A stretch of 64,000 nucleotides of DNA, from assembly GCA_963971285.1 (NCBI GenBank), contig OZ020255.1, positions 14,218,931-14,282,930 of the forward strand, written 5' to 3'. Origin of the DNA: Astropecten irregularis. Taxonomy: Eukaryota; Echinodermata; Asteroidea; Paxillosida; Astropectinidae. Numbering within the stretch: the stretch's first letter is position 1; every line of letters starts with the position of its first letter. Below the pieces are notes generated by a model. It did not search any database, was not told the origin of the DNA, and saw only the letters and a program-made list of their open reading frames with translations. The position numbers and the translations under genes were made by a program. Shown in pieces: positions 1 through 11,619 of the stretch.

Positions 1-251
1 TAACTTACGGATGTAAAGAGCAAAACCAGTGACCAAAAACAATTTTGATCTCAGGAAGATCAAAACTCCTAGCCCTGTGAATAGATTTGGAAATACCGTT
101 TTCATCGTTTTCTCAAAAATTTGGCACCATATGGGACTGGAAATTTCAAATATGACTGTTAGTTAGTGCATGGTTATAGTGTATCTTTCTTTATATTTTT
201 GCCAATAGATCTGTATTATTCTTTGGCAAAAACCAGAGGTATGAATAAACC
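1..251 (-). mobile_element. Partial copy of TTAA MITE family
   Basis: The sequence matches the right two thirds of the family in minus orientation: a GATC-rich centre, then a cATATGGGACTGgaaATTTC block, then TTTTTGCC and a degraded terminal repeat near 240. It is cut off by the window start. Confidence 0.7.
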
Positions 252-606
252 TTAAACACAGAATGATACAAGATACAAGGCCCATTTAACTGCTAGTGTA
301 TCTTGATGGTAAACATACCGTTTTATCAATGTCTCTATAATGTGGTGGGTTTGACTCTCAAATTGACCGAGATGAATGTGTTGTCGTTTAGATTACACAC
401 GATGAACAAAAAGGAAAAAAGAACATTGAAGGAATATGTTTGACGGCTGATCGCATTCCGTGCATTTTCTTTTCGTCATGAAAATAACTTCCCGATGAGA
501 ATGCCATCATTTCTTCGTCCGTGAGCTTAGGTTCCCAAACCCAAGCAAGATTGAAACAAAAAATAATAATGATAAAAGATGTGTTTATTTTGAAAAAGCC
601 TAGTAG

Positions 607-956
607 TTAAAGGTAGTATTATACTTTGGTAAGAAACCAAAAGAGAAATGTTTACAGATTTACGTATAACTTTCAGGGTATGAAGATGGTGCTGGTAGAA
701 AAATACTGTTAAAATTTTTTCGCCTGAAATGATATCCAGAAATTGGTCAAACAACGACCGAAAATCTTTTAGTGATCTTTTAAAAGATCAAAAATAAAAG
801 AGAAAAGACTTAAGAAATACTGTGGCCGTTTTTCACGATTTTCTCAAAAAGTGGACACCGTATGGGACTGCAATTTCCACAGATGACTGTGACCGTACCT
901 TCCTTGATATTTTTGCCCATGAATCTGTATTTCTTTACCAAAGTATAATATTACCT
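607..956 (-). mobile_element. TTAA-flanked MITE
   Basis: It begins TTAA|AGGTAGTATTATACTTTGGT and ends in the inverted copy ACCAAAGTATAATATTACCT at 937-956. A perfect internal palindrome TGATCTTTTAAAAGATCA lies near 775. The right flank is GCGG, so only the left TTAA survives. No coding capacity. Confidence 0.85.
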
Positions 957-1591
957 GCGGAATGTCCATTGGCGTGATCACACGTGAGGGCTCCTTCTAG
1001 TGACAGACGAGAGAAATTAAGAATGGTAATGTACGGTCTGGTATGGTGGTTTGAAAGGGTAACGGGTGCACAGTCTTATAAAAGTGTGCATTTTATAAGA
1101 CTGTCATAAATGTATTGACAAAGTAATTTCATTGGATTTATTGTCATCAAACTGACAAAAAACACCACCATAAAGCTTCATTTGAAATCCCAATCTTAAA
1201 AACGTGTACTTTCACTACCCCCACCTCCCTACAAACTGGTCACACCCCGCCCCGACGTAGTATTGTAAGCAAAATCGCTGTATCAGAAAACACGAACGTA
1301 ATCCCATGGGATTAACATTAAGCCGCCAGAAACCCACAGATTTAGACGGCTCCTCGTTACCATGGCCACAGACCGTATCCCGCGCCAAAATGTCAATTTC
1401 ATCTTGTTATGTGCAGAGAAAATGGTTTCCAAAGGTGCATTAATGATTTACGTTTTTATTCTGACAAAAGCTTTGCAAGACGCCATATCTCCTGAGAATA
1501 AAATACATCACCGTCCTCTTGTCCTCGGCGAGGCCAGACTGTGTGATGGAAATGGTTAATACACTATAAGTGAGTGATTCGCGAATTTCCT

Positions 1592-1953
1592 TTAAAGGTA
1601 TTATACATGATTGGTAAAGGTCACAGAGCAGCACTCACACTTTGCTTCATGTACATAAAATAATAAACCTGTGAAAACTTGAGCTCAATCGGACATACGA
1701 GTCAAGAGAAAACCCGACTCAATTTTTGTTTATAAAACATAAAGAATGGTTTTGATCTTATCCCGAAACTTTTTCAAAAAAAAACAAATTCGGTCGTTGT
1801 TTTACTAATTTTTTGATACACGCACCATTTCAGGTGGAAACATTTTAACGGTATGTAATTTCTACATCCACAATCTTCATACCCTGTAAGTTATACGTAA
1901 ATCTGTGAATATTTCTGTTTTGGTTTCTTACCAAAGCATGATACTACCTTTAA
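1592..1953 (+). mobile_element. TTAA-flanked MITE, left half diverged
   Basis: TTAA at 1592-1595 and 1950-1953 brackets terminal repeats AGGTATTATACATGATTGGT and ACCAAAGCATGATACTACCT. The right third matches the family closely. The left and middle parts are strongly diverged or replaced. Confidence 0.75.
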
Positions 1954-2231
1954 GACGTGAATATAGATAACTGACTTTGAATAAATTAACTTAATTATGG
2001 AATACACCCACTGCATGATCGCTCTTATTCTGAAACCACTCTTAATAGAGTGTGGGTGTATTTTGCAATACAGGGACAAATCCTTGCATTTACATTGGAT
2101 CTCTAAAATGACTCATTCGTGGTCTTATTTCACAATCGATTTGAATTCATCCTTTCCAGGAAAGAGATGACAGCGCACTACTTATTTTACTGAACGATTA
2201 ATGACGATATTGGGTAAAATATAATGATACA

Positions 2232-2573
2232 GTTCAAGGTAGTATCATACTTTGGTTTTTGTTAAAGAAATACAGATAAATGGGCAAAAATATCTAGGAA
2301 GATACAGTCACAGTCATCTGTGAAAATTTCAGTCCAATACGGTGCCTATGTATACCTTTTTGAGAAAACAGTGAAAAAAACTGTCACAGTATTTCTTAAG
2401 TCTTTTCTCTTTTATTTTTGATCTTTTAAAAGATCAAACAGATTTTCGGTCGTTGTTTTATTAATTTCTGAATAGGTTTCTACCAGCATCATCTTCATAC
2501 CCTGAAAGTTATAAGTAAATCTGTGAACATTTCTGTTTTGGTTTCTTACCAAAGTATATGATACTACCTTTAA
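2232..2573 (+). mobile_element. TTAA-flanked MITE
   Basis: The left end is (TT)CAAGGTAGTATCATACTTTGG and the right end is ATGATACTACCT followed by TTAA at 2570-2573. It carries the family core, the cAGTCATCTGTGAAAATTTCAG block and the internal GATCTTTTAAAAGATC palindrome. Confidence 0.85.
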
Positions 2574-3083
2574 ATGACTCATTTTGTAAGTTTGTTCAAA
2601 TCTTAACCATAAAGATGCGCCGAATTTAGACAATTTTAACTCAGACACAGAGTTCTTCAGCAAAAAGGGTCAAGCTTTTCGAAGAATCTGCCATTAAGGT
2701 TAGATATGGCTCTATATAGTAGGTACATGTATAACGTTTGTGACGACAAATTGCCATCAGTGTATTGACAAGACTTCTTGCAACTCATCAGGTTTGTTTG
2801 CTCATGAACCCGCACTTGTTCTGACTTATATCTATTCCAACGTGTGTTGCAACACTGCACAATTGGGTTATAAAAGCCTATTCGAATGAAATGGGCAAGT
2901 AAGTTCATAATTCCTCCCCTGAGATTCTCTGTTTGCATCTCTGACAGATGATCCGCTTGCAGCTCGACAGAATCCCTATAAATCACGGCCAAAGCAACCG
3001 GTCAGACAGATCGGTCTTCAAACAGAATGTAGGTCGAGAGAAAGCATCGGGCTATAGGAAAAACAGTTTCACGTCTCCGTCGT

Positions 3084-3431
3084 TTAAAGGTAATATCATA
3101 CATTGGTTTTTGTCAAAGAAATCCATATTCATGTTCAAAAATATCAAGGAAGATACAATTACAGTCCTCTGTGAAAATTTCAGTCCCATACGGTGCCCAC
3201 TTTTTGAGAAAACAGTGAAAACAGCCACAGTATTTCTTAAGTCTTTTCTCTTTTTTCTCAAAAATAATTTTGGTCACTGGTTTGACTCTTTTCTGGATAA
3301 ATACAGCATTTCAGGTAGACACATTTTAACGGTATGTTTCTACCATCACCATCTTTATACCCCGTAAGTTATAGGTAAATCTGTGAATATTTCTGTTTCG
3401 GTATGCTACCAAAGTATGATACTACCTTTAA
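3084..3431 (+). mobile_element. TTAA-flanked MITE, both target sites intact
   Basis: TTAA at 3084-3087 and 3428-3431 encloses AGGTAATATCATACATTGGT ... ACCAAAGTATGATACTACCT. This is one of the clearest copies for defining the target duplication. Confidence 0.9.
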
Positions 3432-4010
3432 ACTAGATGTTGAATAATCATCAGATAGTCATCGGTGGCGTGTGGGGGTTGGTCATGGTGACATTTTGGA
3501 TGTTGATTGCAGCGGTGACCGCGCCGCAGGGCCGGGGTTGTTCAGACCTCTTGTCCACACAGAGCCGACCCAAAATAATTATTCTGTTGTAACGCCTTAT
3601 GGCGGTTCGCCACACGTTTCCAGAATAGATCTTGAAAAAAAAAACTGAAAATAACGAGTACAGCAGCCACACTTGAAAGGCAATAATCAGGGCCTATATA
3701 TCGCCTTCGAGCCAATTTGGACACAACGTGCAGGCCTCCTATACGTTTCCACGATTAATTAGCTGTGAAAGTTAATATGGTCTTAGATGGCCTACTTCGA
3801 TAATTTTAGCCAATATGACGTACAGCGGAGTTGTATTACATCTCGGTCAAACTAAACCCGACTGATAGGGCCCAATTTAGACTATAGCCTGTAGTGGCCT
3901 ATGCATCATAATACAGTAAAAGTTCGTTTGTAATGATGTAGCGAGCCCTTCTTGGAAAACTTTGGCGTCGGCGTGTAATAAGTGTGCACTAAAAAAAACC
4001 CCTAAATTTA

Positions 4011-4396
4011 TTAAAGGTAATATAATACTTTGGTTTTTGTCCAAAAAAAATGCAGATTAATTGGCAACAATTTCAAGGAAGATACAGTAACAGTCATCTG
4101 TTAAATTTTCAGTCCCATACGGTGCCTGACCGTTTTGGTTTTTGGGTTTTGTTTTTTTTAGAAAAGTGAACAACGCCCACAGTATTTCTTTTCACTGTTA
4201 TTTTTTATCTTTAAAAGATCAAAATTGTTTTTGGTCATTGGTTTTTTATTCTTTTCTGGATAAATACACCATTTCAGACAGAAAAATTGTAACGGTATGT
4301 TTCTACCATCACCACCTTTATACCCTGTAAGGATAAAAGGTAAATCTGTCAAGATTTCTGTTTCGATATGCTGTTAAGAAATGATACTACCTTTAA
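4011..4396 (+). mobile_element. TTAA-flanked MITE
   Basis: TTAA at 4011-4014 and 4393-4396. The left terminal repeat is AGGTAATATAATACTTTGGT. The right one is partly eroded (gctgttaagaaATGATACTACCT). The family core is present. Confidence 0.85.
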
Positions 4397-4556
4397 AGAA
4401 ACAATTAAGATTATAGAATTAGCAATAACGGATACAGCCCAGTTAGGAAAAAAATTGCGAATTTGAAATTTGAAGATGAGCACATTCTTATAACACACAA
4501 TACAAGTCAAACGCAGTAACGGTATCTTTTAATTTATTCCTCACTTTATTGGTATC

Positions 4557-4756
4557 NNNNNNNNNNNNNNNNNNNNNNNNNNNNNNNNNNNNNNNNNNNN
4601 NNNNNNNNNNNNNNNNNNNNNNNNNNNNNNNNNNNNNNNNNNNNNNNNNNNNNNNNNNNNNNNNNNNNNNNNNNNNNNNNNNNNNNNNNNNNNNNNNNNN
4701 NNNNNNNNNNNNNNNNNNNNNNNNNNNNNNNNNNNNNNNNNNNNNNNNNNNNNNNN
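4557..4756. other. Assembly gap (200 N)
   Basis: Exactly 200 undetermined bases. The round number suggests a placeholder, so true distance and content are unknown. It lies about 150 bases downstream (minus strand) of the last HROB-like exon seen, so missing exons could fall here. Confidence 0.99.
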
Positions 4757-4901
4757 CTTCCCAAGCAATGCATGAATTAAATGAATAAAGACAATTAATA
4801 TGGATTTCCACACAAATTTATACTCTTTGTAAAATCAACAATTTTATACTGTGTACTTCAATGAATGCGACTAAATGGTGAAGAGTTTTATATGTACGCA
4901 C

Positions 4902-6792
4902 CAACTTTGGTAATACACCTGCTGGACCCGGAAACTTTCTGACTCTTGTCCGAGAGGGCCCCGTGCTCCGGCAGTAGGGGTCTGAAACAGCTGAGCTACC
5001 CTTGAAGTCAGCAGAGGGGTCTGGGGTGTTACTGTCTGCGTGGTGGGCCCTCTGTTCTGTGTTCTGGCTCCGTGTGTGGTGAAGGGTCTGTCCCCCTGGG
5101 TTCTGCTCTGGTGGTTCGGGGTGGATGAGTTGCTGAAGCGTTGTGCAGGTGTTGTTGAGAACTGACGGGGAGTCGAATTTGAAGTTGAGCAATTTGGAGT
5201 CTGACGGATGGTTGATGTACCTTGGGGTGTGCCCCTTCCATGGGAATTTGGCAAGGAAGATGTGTACCCAGGTGTACCAGGTCTCATCATGTTGCTGCCC
5301 CTCTGTGGGTACTGGGCGCCTGGTCTATTGGCGGGGTAGCTACATACGGGCGAGGGGGTCCGAGGTTGAAAGCCACTCCCTGTTGGGTTATAAGTGAAAG
5401 AATTTGACGGACTTTGCCCCGGCTTGGATGAGCTGTATCTGGGTGAAGCTCTCACAGAGCTACTCACTTGGCCAGAATGTGGGACATGTGAGTTATTAAC
5501 CCGACCTGTGGATGATGTTGTTCCTCCCTGCATCAAGTTGGATTTCTGTTGATTCGCAGTCCCTGATGGATTTGGCCCGGAACTCTGCACATTCTGTTTG
5601 GATGCAGAGTATCCAGACATACTGCCAACCACGGAGGAGGTGGATGTGGCCATACCCGTACTGGACTTGCTGTTATTGGCTGATTTATGTCCCTCGACAC
5701 GATTAAGCTGGTTGCAAGATCTCAATGCACTCACTGATGACTGAGTAACGGTGGAGGTAATGATTGCTGAGGACGGTGCAGTGACTGGGTCCCAATCAAA
5801 GTTGTCTTGGGACAAGTTAAACTCTTCCTCCAAATTGTATCCGACATCAAACGACAGTCCTTTGCCTGCAGTGCTATCTGGGTACTGGCCGGGGACATTC
5901 AATTTTGTACTACTGGTAGCAGGATTCTGACCAGAACTTTTATCCTGGCCAAATGTAGATTGTCCAGTCTTGTGTGGCAAGCTTGAGTTTGTTCCGTGTT
6001 GGAAGGGAGCTGTGATCTCTTCTTTTGTCTGCTGTCCCTGTTTCTCTGATACGTTGGCTGGGTTGGAAATTTGCTGCTTAGGTCTCAATGCTCCAGATAT
6101 CTGGTTGGCAGGAGCTCTGAGACTGCTGACGCTTTGGTTCGGAGTCTGAATATTCTTGCTCAGGTCAGGCGATTTTTCATTCTGGATGGCGAGATTTGAG
6201 TTGCTGAAAGATGAGTGCACTTGGTTGTCCTGTTTTGCTCTCTTGTTGACATTCACAGTGACTTGGTTGGTTGCAGAGAGTATGTTGGACCCAGTGCCAC
6301 CTGTTGGTGACTTCTGTTTGAAAGCAAACTTCCGCTTGACCTGAGTGGTAGAGGTTGTCGGTTGGGGAATCTGTTTGTTGGTGTCTTGCAGAGTCTTAAA
6401 AGAAGTCTCCCTTGAACCTACGTTGCCAGCACTTGCCGTCATTGCAGAGCGTTCCCTGTTCCTTGGTCCTACGGCATTCTCAGTGGAAGGACTTCCCTGG
6501 TTTGTTTGCTGGATGTGGGAAACATGGCTTCTTGACGTCCTGATGGTAGAGACCGGTTTGCTAGTGGGGGATGCTGAAATTGCCTCTTCCATTTCAAGCG
6601 CCTGCGACCAGAAATCCTGTGGAATAAAGAACGTACATCAATGTGAACAGTTGATCTAGCACGCCGTGGAAAAGTTGCATCGTGACTTTTAAATGCCAGG
6701 TCACAAAGATCCGATTTTATGCTGGATCTGTTAAATGAATTTCTCACCTCATCATCTCCAAATGAGAAATCTTCTTCACCGATCTGGAACAT
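4902..6792 (-). CDS. HROB: HROB (C17orf53)-like homologous recombination OB-fold protein, 5' part
   Basis: Two coding exons are read on the minus strand. Exon 1 is 6792-6748 (15 codons, MFQIGEEDFSFGDDE), ending GAG|GTGAGA. Exon 2 starts at 6616 after ttccacag, in phase 0, with DFWSQALEMEEA, and runs to about 4902, where CCAAAGTTG|GTGCGT is a plausible donor. An acceptor at about 6823 implies a non-coding 5' exon upstream. The long Ser/Thr/Gln/Asn-rich, disordered middle and the C-terminal motif RKFPGPAGVLPKL are hallmarks of HROB, which in vertebrates recruits the MCM8-MCM9 helicase in recombination and crosslink repair (family knowledge). One oddity: the conserved FPGPAG motif is in a different frame from the preceding ~550 residues. 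Moving between them needs one missing base near 4930-4965, next to GGGG and CCC runs. A consensus error is likely, but a real lesion is possible. The OB-fold body was not found in the window. Confidence 0.8.
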
Positions 6793-6939
6793 GGTTGCCT
6801 ACTTTCTGGTACGTTGGCTCACCTGAAAAATACAACAAAAACATTGATTTAATATTTGTTTCCTATTAACTTATTGTGGACTAGAATAAAGGCACGGCAT
6901 GACCCTTAATCTTAAGTTAAATAAGAGTGAAGACAAGCT

Positions 6940-7110
6940 ATTTAAACTGCTCAAAACCACTCATCGGCCAAAAGTATGACCAGAAATTTATCAAATGCTT
7001 GGAGCATAGAGGAAGGAAACAGTTAGGAGGGCCCAAGTAGCAAGGTCTTCATCGGAGGCCTTCAATAAAGATCCTGCTATAAAGTGCTAGGATCAGACTA
7101 GAACGCATCC
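6940..7110 (+). repeat. Dispersed repeat of the 'GATCCTAGCAGGATC' family
   Basis: The stretch CTGCTCAAAACCACTCATCG ... ATTTATCAAATGCTTGGA, followed by a 'gagggccc' block and AAGATCCTGCTATAA, resembles 46733-46940 and 55756-55870. Fragments also occur near 38862-38935 and 39545-39640. It is non-coding and of unknown class. Confidence 0.6.
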
Positions 7111-7338
7111 CCATCATTCAGGCCCTCTTGATGTTGATCTCAACTCCAAGAATTTCAATTTAAAAATTCTACAAATAATTGCTAAATGAGAGTCATGTTT
7201 TTATTTCAGCATGTCTGTAAGAAACTGACCATCACAATGATGATGATAGGGGGTATCATCCTAAATTCTTTGGGCTTTTATTTACAATTACATTATGCTC
7301 AATATCCCCCCCCCCTTGTTCAGTCAGGCTACGCCCCT

Positions 7339-7448
7339 AGTAGTATGTGAGGGCGGTCTCGAGCCTGTTTGGGAGGCGGAAAGAGGCCATTTTTGGAGGA
7401 GGAGGAGGAGGAAAGAGGCCGTTTTGAGGAGGGAGGGAGGAAATGAGG
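7339..7448 (+). repeat. Left 110-bp terminal inverted repeat
   Basis: Unique sequence for the first ~45 bases (AGTAGTATGTGAGGGCGG, then GTCTCGAGCCTGTTTGG), then purine-rich GGA repeats with two 'AAGAGGCC' blocks. Identity with the right copy stops at 7448/7449 (gagg|taattg against gagg|gatttc), so the match has a sharp inner edge. Confidence 0.9.
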
Positions 7449-7479
7449 TAATTGTGAGGAGGAGGGGAGTGAGTGGTGT

Positions 7480-7630
7480 GGCCTCCCCTCTCCTCCTCCC
7501 CCTCCTCTCAAAAAGGCCTCCCCCTCCTCCTCTTTCTGGAAAGGAAGGTTAGCCTAGACTGTGACGCAATCAGAAAGAGGAGGAGGGGGAGGCCTTTTTG
7601 AGGAGGAGGGGGAGGAGGAGAGGGGAGGCC
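7480..7630. repeat. Polypurine/polypyrimidine hairpin
   Basis: The arm at 7480-7539 (GGCCTCCCCTCTCCTCC..., CTCTTTCTGG) is the near-perfect inverted copy of 7571-7630 (CAGAAAGAGGAGGAGGGGG..., GAGGGGAGGCC), with about 30 bases between. The GGA-rich tract continues to about 7740 as low-complexity sequence. Confidence 0.8.
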
Positions 7631-7860
7631 TTTTGGAGGAGGAGGGGGAGGAGGAGGGGGGGTGGGATGCGGAGGAGGTGGGAGTTGTGATGATGTTGGT
7701 GGGGTGGGGTGGCGGCTCTGGCGGAGGTGGAGGAGGGATGTGAGAAAGTGAAAGTGATGGGAGGAGATGGGTGTATAGTGATGGAGGTGTGGGTATATTG
7801 TAATGGAGGAGATAAGATCATAAATTCGCAGAAATTAGAAGAGCAACGAGATGAGTAACC

Positions 7861-9085
7861 TGAGCAGGCAATGAGCAAAGTGTCAAGTAAATGTGAAATG
7901 AGCAAGTCGATGAGCAGAATGAGCAAAATGAGCAACTCAATGAGCAGAAATGAGCAAAATGAGCAACTCAATGAGCAGAATGAGCAAAATGAGCAACTCA
8001 ATGAGCAGAAATGAGCAAAATTAGCGACCCAATGAGCAGAATGAGCAACTCGATGAGCAGAAATGAGCAAAATGAGCAACTCGATGAGCAGAATGAGCAA
8101 GAAATGAGCAAAATGAGCAAGTCGATGAGCAGAATGAGCAAAATGAGCAGAATGAGCAAGTCGATGAGCAGAAATGAGCAACTCAATGAGCAGAAATGAG
8201 CAAAATGAGCAAGTCGATGAGCAGAAATGAGCAAAATGAGCAAGTCGATGAGCAGAAATGAGCAAAATGAGCAACTCAATGAGCAGAAATGAGCAAAATG
8301 AGCAAGTCGATGAGCAGAAATGAGCAAAATGAGCAGAATGAGCAAGTCGATGAGCAGAAATGAGCAAAATGAGCAACTCAATGAGCAGAAATGAGCAAAA
8401 TGAGCAAGTCGATGAGCAGAAATGAGCAAAATGAGCAGAATGAGCAAGTCGATGAGCAGAAATGAGCAAAATGAGCAACTCAATGAGCAGAAATGAGCAA
8501 AATGAGCAAGTCGATGAGCAGAAATGAGCAAAATGAGCAACTCAATGAGCAGAAATGAGCAAAATGAGCAAGTCGATGAGCAGAAATGAGCAAAATGAGC
8601 AAGTCGATGAGCAGAAATTAGCAAAATGAGCAAGTCGATGAGCAGAAATGAGCAAAATGAGCAACTCGATGAGCAGAAATGAGCAAAATGAGCAACTCGA
8701 TGAGCAGAAATGAGCAAAATGAGCAACTCGATGAGCAAAATGAGCAAGAAATGAGCAAAATGAGCAACGCGATGAGCAGAAATTAGCAAAATGAGCAGCT
8801 CGATGAGCAAAATGAGCAAGTCAGTAAGCAAAATGAGCAAGTCGGTAAGCAGAATGAGCAAGTCGATAAGCAGAATGAGCAAGTCGATAAGCAGAGTGAG
8901 CAAAATGAGCAAGCCGATAAGCAAAATGAGCAAGTCGGTAAGCAGAATGAGCAAGTCGGTAAGCAGAATGAGCAAGTCGATAAGCAGAATGAGCAAGTCG
9001 ATAAGCAGAATGAGCAAAATGAGCAAGCCGATAAGCAAAATGAGCAAGTCGGTAAGCAACTTGAGCTGGTCAATGAGCAAGTCGA
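7861..9085. repeat. 31-bp satellite with 'ATGAGCA' sub-repeats
   Basis: About 1.2 kb of tandem units, the commonest being 31 bp: GAGCAAAATGAGCAACTCGA followed by TGAGCAGAAAT. They are built from 8-11-bp ATGAGCAR blocks. The array drifts toward GTCGGTAAGCARAATGAGCA units on the right. The complementary strand lacks stops in several frames, which gives long Leu/Ser/His/Cys-rich open frames that are artefacts. Confidence 0.95.
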
Positions 9086-9159
9086 CGAATCAGTGAGAAT
9101 ATATATTCTAAAATATTTCCATTTCTTTCCATTTGGTGATTAATCATCCATGAGACAAT

Positions 9160-9915
9160 ATGAATAATATTTCCGTAGTCAACCCCCATGTTTGTCACAA
9201 GTGCGACAAAGGTTTTGTATCGAGATATAACCTTCGGAGACATGCAGTAAATGCACACGCCGCATGCGCAGATGAATCGAAAATGGATGAAGTTGACGAT
9301 GACCTAGAAATTAGCGCTATTCGATCTGAAAAGTTTGGCGCAAATAACTATGAACCCGAATTTAAAAAGCGCAGATTTCAAGATTCGGAAACAGAAAGCT
9401 GTGAAAGTGAGTCTCCGCAGTCTGACAACGAAGAGTCAGAGGAAAATGATTCGGAGTCCGAAACGGAAGAGGAAAATGGCGACTCATCGGATGAAGAAAA
9501 TGACGATATAACGGATGAAGCTGAGTCTAGTCCTGAATTGGAGGACAATGCCGCTTATCAAGACTGGTTGGAAGAGGCCAAAGAAGCTACTGAAGAGATG
9601 TGGAGTGAAAAATATGAAAAGTATCTCAACGAGGACATGGACGAAGATCGAGCCAAAGAAAAGGCCAGCAGGAAGACCGTCTGGGCAGTCAAGAAAACCT
9701 TCTTCAACAACTACAAGGATTTTTTGTCAAGTTACCTGCATCTGAAAGACAATGATACTCATCAAGATATCGTGGATGATCTCGAGGAAAAAGAAGATAA
9801 AGGCATGGGACTTACCAAAGCCTTGAACAGAGTACTGCCTAAGCACCAGGCCAAATTTGACGGACTGTTCCAACAAGATGAAGAGGATGATAACCAGGAA
9901 GACAGTGATGAATAA
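9160..9915 (+). CDS. C2H2 zinc-finger / acidic protein encoded in the Polinton-like element
   Basis: An intronless 251-residue frame from ATG. One N-terminal C2H2 finger sits at residues 12-33 (C12-x2-C15-x12-H28-x4-H33). A basic FKKRRF patch near residue 70 could be nuclear localising. A Ser/Glu/Asp tract follows (about 75-125), then a helical, charged region (WLEEAKEATEEMW ... KTVWAVKKTFFNNYKDFLSS ... DIVDDLEEK ... ALNRVLPKHQAKFDGLF) and a very acidic C-terminus. The start sits about 75 bases past the satellite, with TATATATT upstream at about 9099. The stop overlaps a polyadenylation-type signal (GAATAAAG). It is the only convincing gene inside the 110-bp repeats. I do not recognise the C-terminal region. 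A DNA-binding or chromatin role in the element's life cycle is inference. It could also be a captured host gene. Confidence 0.75.
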   Translation: MNNISVVNPHVCHKCDKGFVSRYNLRRHAVNAHAACADESKMDEVDDDLEISAIRSEKFGANNYEPEFKKRRFQDSETESCESESPQSDNEESEENDSESETEEENGDSSDEENDDITDEAESSPELEDNAAYQDWLEEAKEATEEMWSEKYEKYLNEDMDEDRAKEKASRKTVWAVKKTFFNNYKDFLSSYLHLKDNDTHQDIVDDLEEKEDKGMGLTKALNRVLPKHQAKFDGLFQQDEEDDNQEDSDE

Positions 9916-11063
9916 AGACGATAAATAGATCGAGGCTTCAAGTTTAAAACAGACTACATTAGCCTTTAACTTTAAAAATAATAATCTAGCACTTGATATT
10001 AATAATGTTTACCTCCGTTCCCCACTCCGCATTTAATAGGCTTAAACTAAATCAAGTTAGTAAATAAAACAGAGTCCGATGTTTTTATGTATCTTAGAGT
10101 TTTACGTTTAACGCTTATTAATTTCATTTCATTCTATTTTCTTACCGGTAGCTAGACCCAGTCACTGCATGGGTCGCTGAACTCCCTTTGTTAAATTTTG
10201 GGGTTAGAGTTTCTTTGTTAATAATATTATAATTTGTTTTCCAATTATGAGAATGTTTTTAAAATGAAGTGGCATAACGAACAGTATGCAGTATTATTAA
10301 AATGAGAAAAAAAGTTTCGTGGAGTCAATTACGTAGTGCAGTTTGTGTTTTTTGTATACGTAGGCTGCAGATGATTCCCAATCTACTGAGCGCCAATGGG
10401 GAGGTGGGAAGGGCAGAGGGAGTAACAGGTCCGAACAGGACCACGTACCGAATGAATGGGCAATCCCGATGAGTCATCGTGTTGTGACGTCAGTTACCCG
10501 TCCTCCCGTAAACAACTCAGTGCACATTCAACGGAAGGGGTACTCCTATTCCGAGCTTGTGCTGGTCAGCGGTCATTGCCATAGTGAAACTGGGTATATC
10601 CTGAAGTGGGTTGTACCATTCGTCAGGAGAGTATGGTACTCATAACAAAGCAGTCTCCAAGATGGTTTGAATATGGTTCACTACATGTACAAAGGAATAA
10701 CTCTATGTAATAGAAAAGCAGATCACATAGACCATGGAGGTATAGCTACCACTTCTTTTTCCCTACCAATTACTCGATCTTAAACAGACACCGGATGCAC
10801 AGATGTTTGACCTATTTCTCACTCTTCGTAGATGTTTGATAACACTATCGAGTACGACACTTGCATATTATAAGGCACACCAAGTTCGGATGTGGCTCAT
10901 TTTGCGACCACTCAATGGGCTGTGTTTCCTCATAGTACATCATATCCGGTATTGTATTCATTTTGATTATTGAAGTAATTTGAAGTAAAATATATTCCGT
11001 ACAACTTGAGTGAGAGCATAAATCCTCCTGATATGAAAATGCACGATTGGCAGCGTATTCCAT
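9916..11063. other. Element interior without a gene
   Basis: AT-rich to about 10350, then a more GC-balanced stretch (10360-10620) with one CRE-like TGACGTCA at about 10486. Only short frames; no repeat family recognised. Confidence 0.5.
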
Positions 11064-11433
11064 TTAAAGGTAGCATCATACTAATTGCCAGCATACCGAA
11101 ACTAAAATCTTCACAGATTTACATATAACTTGCATGATATAAAGATGGTGGGGACATACCATTAAAATTGATGTATTTATCCAGAAGATATGTGTAAAAC
11201 CAGTGACCAATATTATTTTTTGATCCGTGTAAAGATCAAGAATAAAAGAGAGAAAAAAAAAAAATTAGATATACGACTGTGACCGTTTTTCACTTTTTTT
11301 CTCAAAATGTGTGCACCGTATAATGGGACTGAAATTTCACAGATAACTGTTACTGTATCGTCCTTGATATTTTTGCACATGAATCTGTATTTCTTTGACA
11401 AAAACCAAAGTATGATATACTATACCTTTTTAA
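11064..11433 (-). mobile_element. TTAA MITE nested in the Polinton-like element
   Basis: TTAA at 11064-11067 and 11430-11433. Left end AGGTAGCATCATACTAATTG, right end ACCAAAGTATGATATACTATACCT with a small insertion. The core matches the family in minus orientation. The insertion is younger than the host element. Confidence 0.85.
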
Positions 11434-11619
11434 TATGGTCTTCTCTGGCATCAACAGTGTTTGCAATGCAGACACTTCTATATATCATTCACGAACAACG
11501 ATACTTAAGATGTTTTCAGTATTTTGACTATACAAACCAATCAAATCGTGAGACAACATTGCCAGAGTCATTTACTTCTCCTCATCCGCCCTTTGTTCTG
11601 ATCGGACTTGTCCTATTTC

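Larger units (their letters stand above)
1..4556. other. MITE-rich region without a recognisable gene
   Basis: Six copies or part-copies of one TTAA-flanked MITE family occupy much of this stretch (listed separately). The spacers at 957-1591, 1954-2231, 2574-3083 and 3432-4010 show only short open frames, with no conserved motif I recognise. The missing C-terminal exons of the HROB-like gene would be expected here or in the gap, but I found no matching segment. Confidence 0.6.

Noticed and set aside
4488-4813. Open frames spanning the N run
   Set aside because: Their length is created by undetermined bases.
7570-9080. Minus-strand open frames of 302 and 360 codons rich in Leu, His, Ser and Cys
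   Set aside because: They lie wholly on the 31-bp satellite and change frame and composition with it. The plus strand of the repeat has TGA everywhere; absence of stops on the minus strand is a composition effect.
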